From NCBI GenBank assembly GCA_036514635.1, contig DATBWU010000204.1, forward strand, positions 1-5,306: 5,306 nt of DNA. Reading direction: 5' to 3'. The DNA comes from DASSFZ01 sp036514635. Lineage in GTDB: Bacteria > Chloroflexota > Anaerolineae > Fen-1058. The position numbers and the translations under genes were made by a program. Under the pieces are notes generated by a model. It had not been told where the DNA came from. It did no database searches and saw nothing but the letters and a program-made list of their open reading frames with translations. Below are positions 1 through 4,835 of the stretch, in pieces (position 1 is the first letter of the stretch; every line of letters starts with the position of its first letter).

Positions 1-23
1 TGAACCTCACGCGGTCGTCATTC

Positions 24-143
24 CTACTGCATCTGGCTCGGCAGCCAGGTCGCGATCGCCGGGCACAGCGCCACGATGCCACCGCCAGAATCGCACTTCT
101 GATAAGAGAGCGTCTTCTGGAAATCGAGTGGGTGATTTTGGGG
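24..143 (-). pseudogene. Possible remnant: TRAP large-permease (DctM)-like C-terminal tail
   Basis: A 39-codon minus-strand reading frame is open from just after an in-frame TGA (144-146) to a TAG at 24-26, with no plausible start codon. Its last 17 residues, IVALCPAIATWLPSQMQ, resemble the C-terminal end of TRAP transporter large permeases (hydrophobic stretch, then a WLPS-like motif before the stop). The residues before it (QKTLSYQKCDSGGG) do not look like the preceding membrane helix, so any permease is broken or frameshifted here. The alternative is a chance frame in the tail of a mobile element: the adjacent bases 131-150 (minus-strand TTTGACCCCAAAATCACCC) have the flavour of an IS end. 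The stretch 1-191 otherwise holds no gene I can support. Low confidence. Confidence 0.25.
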
Positions 144-191
144 TCAAATGTGCCGGAGAACCTTATGGATATCGGCTTTCGGGCATTTCGC

Positions 192-1166
192 TTATTCGGC
201 CGTGATACCGGTCGCCTTGATGACCTTGATCCAGCGCTCGTTGTCCTGGCGGATGAACTGGGCGGTTTCGGCCGGGGTGCCACCTACCGCAACGTAGGCA
301 TTGGTCGAGGAGAGCCAGCTCGCGATCTCGGGCGTGTGCAAGGCTTCATGCGTCGCGGCCGAAATCTTGTTGGCGATGGCCGGCGGCGTTCCCGGCGGTG
401 CGAACATGCCGAACCAGTTCGTCGAAATGAAGCCAGGCACGGTCTCGGAGACGGTAGGCAGGTCCGGCAGCAAGGGACTGCGCTTCTCGCTGCTGATGGC
501 GAGCGCGCGCAGTTTGCCCGAACGGATGTGCGGCAGGGACTGACCTAAGCTGAAGAACGCCATGTCGACCTGGCCGGCGACCAGGTCGGTCAGGGCGGGG
601 GCAAGGCCCTTATAGGGCACATGTACGATCTTGACGCCCGCCATGCCCTTGAACATCTCGCCGGTCAGGTGGGCATTGCTGGCGATGCCCTGCGAAGCGT
701 AATTGAGCTTGTCGGGATTCGCCTTGGCATACGCGATCAGCTCCGGCAGCGTTTGCGCCGGCACCTTGGAATTGACCACCAGCACTAGATACGCCACGGC
801 CGCGGCGGACAGCGGCACCAATCCTTCCGGATCGTAGTTCAGCTTGGGATACAGGCTTTTCTGCACCAGGGGGCCGGCCGTGAACAACAGCATCGAACCA
901 TCGGGCGGCGAGCGGAACACCGCTTCGGCGCCCAAGTTGCCGCCGGCGCCCGCGCGGTTTTCAACCAGCACCGGCTGCCCCCACTTGGCCGACAGCTTTT
1001 GGCCGATCAGGCGCGCGAACGCATCGGTCGTCGAACCGGGGGGGCTCGGAACGATGATCCTGACGGGTTTGTCCGGGTAATCCTGCGCCTGGGCCTGGGC
1101 TTGTGCCGCCAACCCCAGTGCGAGCACAGACGTTAACAACAAGCGGTGCAATGTGAACTTTCTCAT
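192..1166 (-). CDS. Bug-family (TctC-like) periplasmic solute-binding protein
   Basis: A 324-residue protein, the usual length for the Bug/TctC family of extracytoplasmic solute receptors. These capture small carboxylates or related solutes in the periplasm, for tripartite tricarboxylate transporters (TctAB) or as stand-alone sensors. The N-terminus is a Sec signal peptide: basic MRKFTLHR, hydrophobic LLLTSVLALGLA, then an AQAQAQAQ run with cleavage around residues 25-28. The mature protein starts with the family pattern YPDKPVRIIVP (30-40), then the PPGSTTDAFAR ligand loop (42-52), GQPVLVENRAGAGGNLGA (63-80), PPDG (87-90), and VPYKGLAPALTDLVAGQVDM (183-202). The ATG at 1164-1166 is preceded by a GGGAAG Shine-Dalgarno sequence about 7 bases away. 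It lies 74 bases downstream of the PEP-mutase-like gene on the same strand, so co-transcription is likely. No TctA or TctB gene is in view, and the ligand cannot be read from sequence. The family call is secure; the substrate is unknown. Confidence 0.95.
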   Translation of the reverse strand: MRKFTLHRLLLTSVLALGLAAQAQAQAQDYPDKPVRIIVPSPPGSTTDAFARLIGQKLSAKWGQPVLVENRAGAGGNLGAEAVFRSPPDGSMLLFTAGPLVQKSLYPKLNYDPEGLVPLSAAAVAYLVLVVNSKVPAQTLPELIAYAKANPDKLNYASQGIASNAHLTGEMFKGMAGVKIVHVPYKGLAPALTDLVAGQVDMAFFSLGQSLPHIRSGKLRALAISSEKRSPLLPDLPTVSETVPGFISTNWFGMFAPPGTPPAIANKISAATHEALHTPEIASWLSSTNAYVAVGGTPAETAQFIRQDNERWIKVIKATGITAE

Positions 1167-1170
1167 TCTG

Positions 1171-1178
1171 TCTTCCCT
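1171..1178 (-). promoter_or_regulatory. Ribosome binding site of the Bug gene
   Basis: The minus-strand bases AGGGAAGA lie just upstream of the ATG at 1164-1166, with the GGGA core 7 bases from the start. This supports the annotated start, which also yields a complete signal peptide. Confidence 0.6.
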
Positions 1179-1193
1179 ATTTGTAACTACTCA

Positions 1194-1217
1194 GGTGGCC
1201 ATTACCATGATGCCACC
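1194..1217. other. Intercistronic stem-loop (6-bp arms)
   Basis: GGTGGC (1194-1199) and GCCACC (1212-1217) are exact inverted repeats around a 12-base loop, in the 74-base gap between the PEP-mutase-like and Bug genes. No T-run follows on either strand, so it does not look like an intrinsic terminator. It could be a modest mRNA structure affecting transcript stability or relative expression of the two genes. It is short enough to arise by chance. Confidence 0.3.
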
Positions 1218-1240
1218 AACAAGACGAGGCTGCGGCCGAG

Positions 1241-2167
1241 TCACTCCACCTCGGAGGGCGTGAATCGTTCTTGCCCCAGCAGGCGCACAACTTCTGCGAA
1301 AGGCAACATGCGCTGCCCGGCCGGTTCGAGGTTGCCCTCAGCTTTCACCTTCTGCAGTACTTCAACAAATGCACGATAGGCGACGGTATAGACTTGCGGT
1401 GAGTTAATGATTGCTACGCCGGCCGCAAATAATTCCGCGAACGAGCGGTTGGCGATGGATTTCTGGTCTGTTGATCCCCGTGGCACGTAGTTCGTAATGT
1501 AGCCTGGCGGGTTAAACTGAATCAGCACCGGTTTGCCGATGGTGGACACAAACCGCCGCAGGCGATCCAGGTCGTTGGTCAAAATGATGCTAAAGGGCGC
1601 AAAGACAATGTCGGCGCCCGCATTGCAGTATCGGTGCAGCCGCTCAAGCTCCTCTTCTTCGATGGCTGTGACGTCCTCGCCGGGATTCACGGCGATACGC
1701 GCCGCGATCAAGAGTCCGTCCTGCCTGGCATCGGCCATCCTTGCGATCATGGCCTCGGTACGTTCCACCGGTCCTCGGCTGATGCGCGAGCTCGCACCCG
1801 GCAGCCAAGGACACGTATGCTCGCCGCTGCCATCGTCGATGTGCGCGATGGCGGCGCCAGCCCGTTCGAATTCGCGTGCCCAGTAACCTGCGTGGCCGGG
1901 ACTTCCGAAACCCTCTTCGAGGTCTACCATGATGGGAATTGACACTTCCCCAGCCATTCGGAAAGTCAGGTCAAGCAGATCGCTCGGGGTCCTAATTCCC
2001 ATGTCAGGGACTCCCCAGCCCGCGGCATACTGGAACGATTGCAGTGCCGCTATGTGGTAACCCAGGTCCTCAATGATTTTGGCCGAAAGCACATCCCATG
2101 TGCCAATGGAAAGGAGTTTGTCACCGCTGGCCAGCTTGTGTCTGAGATTGTTTGTCACAGTGTTCAT
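1241..2167 (-). CDS. Isocitrate lyase/PEP mutase superfamily protein
   Basis: A 308-residue cytoplasmic TIM-barrel enzyme of the isocitrate lyase/phosphoenolpyruvate mutase superfamily. Members cleave or form C-C bonds (2-methylisocitrate lyase, oxaloacetate decarboxylase or hydrolase types) or C-P bonds, using Mg2+ and a 2-oxo acid enolate. Supporting features are the N-terminal LRHKLASGDKLLSIGTWDVL, the metal-site strand VDLEEGFG (81-88), AGAAIAHIDD (104-112), AGADIVFAP (184-192) and GKPVLIQFN (211-219). The ATG at 2167 is preferred over an in-frame GTG at 2176, because AGGAAGG (2176-2182) sits 8 bases before the ATG and overlaps the GTG. The active site is unusual. The family's second metal-site Asp is Glu84, and the common KKCGH gating loop is absent, with GSGEHTCPW in its place (Cys119 could be the equivalent). 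It overlaps the upstream small ORF by ATGA. The exact reaction is not assignable; the superfamily is confident. Confidence 0.88.
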   Translation of the reverse strand: MNTVTNNLRHKLASGDKLLSIGTWDVLSAKIIEDLGYHIAALQSFQYAAGWGVPDMGIRTPSDLLDLTFRMAGEVSIPIMVDLEEGFGSPGHAGYWAREFERAGAAIAHIDDGSGEHTCPWLPGASSRISRGPVERTEAMIARMADARQDGLLIAARIAVNPGEDVTAIEEEELERLHRYCNAGADIVFAPFSIILTNDLDRLRRFVSTIGKPVLIQFNPPGYITNYVPRGSTDQKSIANRSFAELFAAGVAIINSPQVYTVAYRAFVEVLQKVKAEGNLEPAGQRMLPFAEVVRLLGQERFTPSEVE

Positions 2168-2322
2168 AACGTGCACCTTCCTCTCTCCGTCGAGTCGGCG
2201 GACGGCTCTGCTGCTTGCCAGCGAGCGGTGATCTTTTCAATGCGGCTGTTCCCCTCAGTTTCTTCCATCCCATCTGGGTGCATGATGCCAATTTCCACTC
2301 TGCTTTTTTCGATGACTCTCAT
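2164..2322 (-). CDS. Small protein of 52 residues, translationally coupled to the lyase gene
   Basis: A 52-codon ORF beginning MRVIEKSRVEIGIMHPDGME and ending TERGRCTL. It has the strongest Shine-Dalgarno sequence in the window, AAAGGAGG (2334-2341), 11 bases before the ATG. Its TGA (2164-2166) overlaps the ATG of the PEP-mutase-like gene (2165-2167) as ATGA, the classic layout of translational coupling. The protein is hydrophilic and rich in charged residues, with no membrane segment, signal peptide or Cys/His metal motif. I do not recognise the family. It could be a leader or coupling ORF that sets expression of the lyase, or a small accessory subunit. The start signal and overlap are seen directly; a function is not. 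It begins 76 bases after the permease stop. Confidence 0.6.
   Translation of the reverse strand: MRVIEKSRVEIGIMHPDGMEETEGNSRIEKITARWQAAEPSADSTERGRCTL
2176..2182 (-). promoter_or_regulatory. Ribosome binding site deciding the PEP-mutase-like start
   Basis: Minus-strand AGGAAGG, 8 bases upstream of the ATG at 2165-2167. It lies inside the end of the small ORF 2164-2322, so ribosomes finishing that ORF would pass over this site. It favours the ATG over the GTG at 2174-2176. Confidence 0.6.
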
Positions 2323-2333
2323 TTTCTTCTTAT

Positions 2334-2341
2334 CCTCCTTT
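2334..2341 (-). promoter_or_regulatory. Strong Shine-Dalgarno of the small ORF
   Basis: Minus-strand AAAGGAGG is a near-complete match to the anti-Shine-Dalgarno sequence. It is followed by an A-rich 11-base spacer (ATAAGAAGAAA) to the ATG at 2320-2322. It is the main evidence that the small ORF is translated. The upstream bases 2343-2398 are AT-rich (TTTTAAATTCAATG) and could host a promoter, but I see no convincing -35/-10 pair. Confidence 0.65.
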
Positions 2342-2398
2342 CGTATTCATTGAATTTAAAAGTCTGAATGCCTCTTTATCAGGCCCGCAGGCGACCGG

Positions 2399-2629
2399 CT
2401 ATTGCAACACATGTTGCTTGAGAAGGGCAGACGTACCTGCGAGGTTAAACACACCCATAAATAATTTTGGCATATCGTAAGACTCAGCTGAGAACCATAT
2501 CATATTACCAACGCCGGCAACGGAACCAAAAATCTCTGACACGAGGACGCCAGCAAGACCACGCGCCACGGCTATGCGCATGCCGGCTATGATAAAGGGA
2601 AACGCGTACGGAAGAAACACTGAGCATTG
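2399..2629 (-). pseudogene. ABC transporter permease, 5'-truncated by the insertion sequence (NitT/TauT/SsuC type)
   Basis: The C-terminal 76 residues of a binding-protein-dependent transport permease (BPD_transp_1 fold), an inner-membrane channel subunit. Visible hallmarks are the end of the EAA loop with its LP (VFLPYAFPFIIAGMRIAVAR), then a membrane helix GLAGVLVSEIFG, GSVAGVGNMIWFSAESYDMP and a final hydrophobic segment LFMGVFNLAGTSALL before TAG. Full-length relatives have about 250-280 residues, so roughly the first 70 percent is missing. Homology stops at the IS left end (2630), and the frame then reads on into IS sequence without meaning. The tail LLKQHVLQ is somewhat short for the family, and a small frameshift near the stop cannot be excluded. 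Relatives import sulfonates, nitrate, aminopyrimidines or aromatic acids; the substrate is unknown here. The gene is certainly non-functional as it stands. Confidence 0.85.
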
Positions 2630-2654
2630 TCCAATGGGGTTTGAGTCTGAGCGG
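2630..2654 (+). repeat. IS left terminal repeat, outer copy
   Basis: This 25-bp unit matches the unit at 2665-2689 in 24 of 25 positions and the inverted right end at 4108-4132 in most positions. The shared core is TGAGTCTGAGC. Tandem repeats of this kind at an IS end usually serve as transposase binding sites. Confidence 0.75.
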
Positions 2655-2664
2655 AGGGCGTGAT

Positions 2665-2689
2665 TCCAACGGGGTTTGAGTCTGAGCGG
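2665..2689 (+). repeat. IS left terminal repeat, inner copy
   Basis: The second copy of the 25-bp unit starts 35 bp inside the first and differs from it at one base (C for T at position 6). It ends 16 bases before the first ATG candidate of the transposase. It may be a second transposase binding site, or may be the true IS end if the outer copy is left over from another insertion. Confidence 0.75.
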
Positions 2690-2705
2690 GCAGCTGGGGT
2701 CGATC

Positions 2706-3974
2706 ATGCTGTGGCGCATGGTGATCGACATGAACGACGAACAGGTGCATACGCTGGCCCAGATGCAGGCTTTTCTGGAGGGGACGGTGGCGCTCGATTT
2801 TGCGGTAGCAGTCAAAGAGCGCTACGGTTTTATCGAGCGCACCGTGCGCCGCTTCGGCTATGCGCGTCTGAAGCGTGGCGAGAAGGCCGTGGTACTGCGC
2901 TTCCTGGAGCGGGTCAGTGGCTATTCGCGCCAACAGCTCACCCGGCTGGTGAAACGAGGCTGTAAAGGCGGCCAACTCATCAAGCGCTACCGGGGATCTC
3001 GCACCAGCTTTGCGCGCACCTACACGAGCGCTGACGTACTCCTGCTCGCCCATACCGATAGCTTGCACGGCACCCTGTCGGGGTTGGCTACCAAGAAGCT
3101 CATGGAGCGTGCCTTCGAGCTGTTCAGAGAAGTTCGTTATGAGAGGTTGGCGAGGATCTCGGTGGGGCACCTGTACAACCTGCGCCAGCGTGAGGGCTAT
3201 CAGCGCCACCGCCAGGTCTGGACCAAGACCCGGCCGGTGAGCATCGCCATCGGCGAGCGGCGCGCGCCAGCCCCCAACAACCGGCCCGGTTACCTGCGCA
3301 TCGACAGCGTGCATCAGGGCGATCAGGACGGGGTCAAAGGCGTCTACCACATCAATACCGTGGACTGCGTGACCCAGTACGAAGGGGTGGCTACCTGTGA
3401 GCGCATCAGCGAGGCGTTCCTCATCCCCGTACTCGAAGCGCTACTGCAAAGCTTCCCCTTCGCGATCCTGGGCTTTCACAGCGACAACGGCTCGGAATTC
3501 ATCAACCACCAGGTCGCCAGGCTGCTCAACAAGTTGCTCATCGAAGAGCAAACCAAATCACGCTCGCGCCACAGTAACGACAACGCACAAGCTGAATCAA
3601 AGAACGGCGCCATCGTGCGCAAACACCTCGGCTACGGCCATATTCCGCAACGCTTCGCGAGCTTGGTTAATGCATTCTGCCGCGACCACCTGAACCCCTA
3701 CGTTAATTTCCACCGCCCCTGCCTGTTCGCCGAAACGATTACTGACGCCAAAGGCCGCCAGCGCAAGCGCTATCCCTACAATCTGATGATGACACCCTAC
3801 GAGAAACTCAAATCACTGCACCAGGCCCCGCAATTCCTCAAACCCGGTATTACCTTCCTGCAGCTCGATGCACAGGCCAGCGCCGTGAGTGATAATGAGG
3901 CCGCGCAGCGCCTCAACCACGCCCGCGCAATTCTCTTTAAGACCATTTTCAACCGATCGAAAACAGCCGCCTGA
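2706..3974 (+). CDS. DDE transposase with integrase (rve) catalytic core
   Basis: About 422 residues, counted from the ATG at 2706. ATGs at 2718 and 2730 are also possible; the TTG at 2676 lies in the terminal repeat and is unlikely. It catalyses strand transfer of its own IS. The N-terminal third is a helix-turn-helix DNA-binding region (FGYARLKRGEKAVVLRFLER, then SGYSRQQLTRLVKR, about residues 50-85). The RNase-H-like core has the catalytic triad Asp200 (YLRIDSVHQGD), Asp260 (GFHSDNGSEFIN) and Glu297 (NDNAQAESKNG). The last two are 37 residues apart, as usual for the D,D(35)E group. The C-terminal PYVNFHRPC motif follows. No frameshift or internal stop is present, so it appears intact. It is transcribed opposite to the genes on both sides. 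The exact IS family is uncertain. Confidence 0.92.
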   Translation: MLWRMVIDMNDEQVHTLAQMQAFLEGTVALDFAVAVKERYGFIERTVRRFGYARLKRGEKAVVLRFLERVSGYSRQQLTRLVKRGCKGGQLIKRYRGSRTSFARTYTSADVLLLAHTDSLHGTLSGLATKKLMERAFELFREVRYERLARISVGHLYNLRQREGYQRHRQVWTKTRPVSIAIGERRAPAPNNRPGYLRIDSVHQGDQDGVKGVYHINTVDCVTQYEGVATCERISEAFLIPVLEALLQSFPFAILGFHSDNGSEFINHQVARLLNKLLIEEQTKSRSRHSNDNAQAESKNGAIVRKHLGYGHIPQRFASLVNAFCRDHLNPYVNFHRPCLFAETITDAKGRQRKRYPYNLMMTPYEKLKSLHQAPQFLKPGITFLQLDAQASAVSDNEAAQRLNHARAILFKTIFNRSKTAA

Positions 3975-3994
3975 ATACACTCAAAAACCTTGCC

Positions 3995-4074
3995 ATGCAC
4001 CCGGGTTATACACCGGGCCGCTCGCCTCCCGCCTCAGAGGGGCGGGTGGCGGCCCCGTGCATAACCCTGCACTG
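3995..4074. other. Long imperfect hairpin between the transposase stop and the IS right end
   Basis: The outer 19-base arms at 4003-4021 (GGGTTATACACCGGGCCGC) and 4049-4067 pair at 17 of 19 positions. Inner arms GCCTCCCGCC (about 4024-4033) and GGCGGGTGGC (4041-4050) pair with one mismatch around a short loop. A TGCA on each outer flank can extend the stem. No T-run follows, so it is not a standard intrinsic terminator. It may still halt transcription leaving the transposase gene or block read-in from outside, or be a recognition structure of the element. The structure is seen directly; its role is inferred. Confidence 0.6.
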
Positions 4075-4107
4075 GAAAAGCATCAATAACTGAACCGCCC
4101 CCCGCTC

Positions 4108-4132
4108 AGCTCAGACTCATACCTCGATTGGA
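4108..4132 (-). repeat. IS right terminal inverted repeat
   Basis: Read on the minus strand from 4132 inward it starts TCCAATCGAGGTATGAGTC and continues TGAGC, matching the left repeats at most positions, including the whole core TGAGTCTGAGC. No tandem second copy is seen at this end, so the two ends are asymmetric. Confidence 0.75.
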
Positions 4133-4138
4133 ATGTAC

Positions 4139-4268
4139 TTACAATCTCTCGTCTCTCATCGAGCCGCAGTGCCTGCCTCCCGCAAAGCCCGACGGAGCGA
4201 GCTTGCGCGCGATCATCCCGCTGGTGCGCAGCCGAGAAAACGACGTTCGCGTCGAGGAAGACTTTCAC
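4139..4268 (-). pseudogene. PIN-domain (VapC-like) toxin remnant, frameshifted
   Basis: A GTG start at 4266-4268 overlaps the antitoxin stop as GTGA. The first 14 residues, VKVFLDANVVFSAA, are the canonical first strand of a PIN ribonuclease, with the acidic Asp of the metal site in the LDAN motif. The frame then continues as HQRDDRAQARS, which does not look like PIN. A shifted frame from about 4222 reads SGMIARKLAPSGF and stops at 4139-4141. This suggests a small indel after codon 14 followed by loss of the rest. Full-length PIN toxins have about 130-150 residues with further acidic residues, none of which are here. The fragment ends at the IS right boundary. It is non-functional in its present form. 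Confidence 0.6.
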
Positions 4269-4399
4269 GCCTTGCGGCGCTTGATTGCCTTGAGGCGCTT
4301 GATGGCCGCGGCAATGCGCGCCGATTCGGCCGCGGTGAGCCGGTTGGCCTGTTCGAACTCCTTCACGCTTGGCGGGATAAGATTCTTCGGGCTGCGCCC
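4265..4399 (-). pseudogene. Antitoxin-like gene, apparently missing its start, paired with the PIN remnant
   Basis: A minus-strand frame open between a TGA (4400-4402) and a TGA at 4265-4267. It encodes SPKNLIPPSVKEFEQANRL and continues as a basic, helical tail rich in Ala, Lys and Arg (ARIAAAIKRLKAIKRRKA). The small basic protein immediately before a PIN gene, with a 4-base stop/start overlap, is the usual order of an antitoxin-toxin operon. No ATG lies in the frame; a GTG at 4364-4366 is the only ordinary start and would remove the conserved-looking NLIPPS segment. The 5' end was probably lost at a junction close to the IS21-type end at about 4427. The antitoxin identity is inferred from context and composition. 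Confidence 0.5.
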
Positions 4400-4430
4400 T
4401 CAGCCTGCCCTCGAGCGAAGCGAAGGTGCC

Positions 4431-4471
4431 CGGCGTCAACTATCCTGACCTCTCGGCGTCAATTATCCTGA
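4431..4471. repeat. Tandem 18-bp repeats, likely IS21-type end sites
   Basis: CGGCGTCAACTATCCTGA (4431-4448) and CGGCGTCAATTATCCTGA (4454-4471) differ at one base and start 23 bp apart. IS21-family ends carry multiple short direct repeats recognised by IstA, and these lie downstream of istB, where the right end is expected. Repeat identity is seen directly; the link to IstA is inference. Confidence 0.65.
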
Positions 4472-4835
4472 GCGGTGCGATCGGGCGTAAAAGTCCTGTT
4501 AAGAGTTTTTGGATCTGTCCGGTTTCGTAGCACATCAATGGTCCGCTTTTGGGATGGCGCGGGGAAAGCCGCGCAGGGCGTAGCCCGGAGCGGATTTCCC
4601 CGCGCGCGGCCATAGCGGAGCAGATATCCGCTACGGCCTTCATGCCTGAAGAGGCAGGATCGCGGGTATTGCGCACTGCGGTTGTGATAGGCAGCTCGCA
4701 TCGCCGGGAGAATCCGTGGAGCGGCGCAATTCGCGCGAAACCGCGTAGAAACCGGGCAAAGCGGGCTGGTGCGACCAAATCGGATTGCCAGGATCGCTCA
4801 GGAGCCACGCAAACGCTTCGGTCCATACCTAACCC
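4472..4835. other. Gene-less 360-bp stretch with a cluster of hairpins
   Basis: I find no gene I can defend here. A 128-codon minus-strand frame exists but shows no recognisable domain and runs through the hairpins and end repeats. The notable content is the hairpin cluster at 4557-4656. The rest (4657-4835) is GC-rich with a short palindrome TTCGCGCGAA (about 4732-4741) and nothing else recognised. Confidence 0.5.
4557..4656. repeat. Cluster of three consecutive inverted repeats
   Basis: Repeat 1: GCGCGGGGAAA (4557-4567) and TTTCCCCGCGC (4595-4605) match exactly over 11 bp, with an inner GGGC-GTA-GCCC hairpin (4576-4586). Repeat 2: GGCC-A-TAGCGGA (4608-4619) pairs with TCCGCTA-C-GGCC (4627-4638), with one mismatch and a 7-base loop. 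Repeat 3: TGCCT (4643-4647) and AGGCA (4652-4656) flank a GAAG tetraloop. No T-run follows. The density of structure suggests a repetitive extragenic element or a structured RNA or DNA site rather than chance. Confidence 0.6.

Larger units (their letters stand above)
2630..4132 (+). mobile_element. Insertion sequence of about 1.5 kb with a DDE transposase and related terminal repeats
   Basis: The outer limits are set by inverted terminal repeats. The left end reads TCCAATGGGG then TTTGAGTCTGAGCGG (2630-2654). The right end, read on the minus strand from 4132 inward, reads TCCAATCGAGG then TATGAGTCTGAGC. The left repeat is duplicated 35 bp inward (2665-2689). One transposase gene fills the interior. 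No matching target duplication is visible: the left flank ends GAGCATTG and the right flank starts ATGTACTT. The flanking genes also do not join across the element. The family is an rve-type DDE group related to IS481 or unclassified (ISNCY) elements; I cannot name the ISfinder entry from memory. The exact ends may shift by a few bases. Confidence 0.8.

Noticed and set aside
1194..1217. Intergenic hairpin as an intrinsic terminator between the lyase and Bug genes
   Set aside because: No T-run follows on either strand and the stem is only 6 bp. Kept only as a weak structure.
2174..2176. GTG start for the PEP-mutase-like gene
   Set aside because: It overlaps the Shine-Dalgarno sequence that serves the ATG at 2167, and it has no well-placed ribosome site of its own.
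2676..2705. TTG start giving a 432-residue transposase
   Set aside because: The TTG lies inside the terminal repeat, and the extra residues (MSLSGQLGSI) are encoded by repeat sequence. The ATG at 2706 or just downstream is more plausible.
2505..3350. A 281-codon minus-strand frame opposite the transposase
   Set aside because: It is the antisense shadow of a well-supported transposase gene with an intact DDE triad. Its product has no family character.
3889..4089. Small plus-strand frame over the IS 3' end
   Set aside because: It overlaps the transposase end in another frame and then crosses the hairpin. Its product has no coherent features.
4431..4471. Two 18-bp repeats as a CRISPR fragment
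   Set aside because: Only two units with a 5-base spacer, which is far too short. The position next to istB fits IS-end repeats.
4440..4826. A 128-codon minus-strand frame with an ATG at 4824-4826
   Set aside because: No recognisable domain, no clear ribosome site, and it runs through strong hairpins and the IS21-type end repeats. It is best treated as a GC-rich chance frame.
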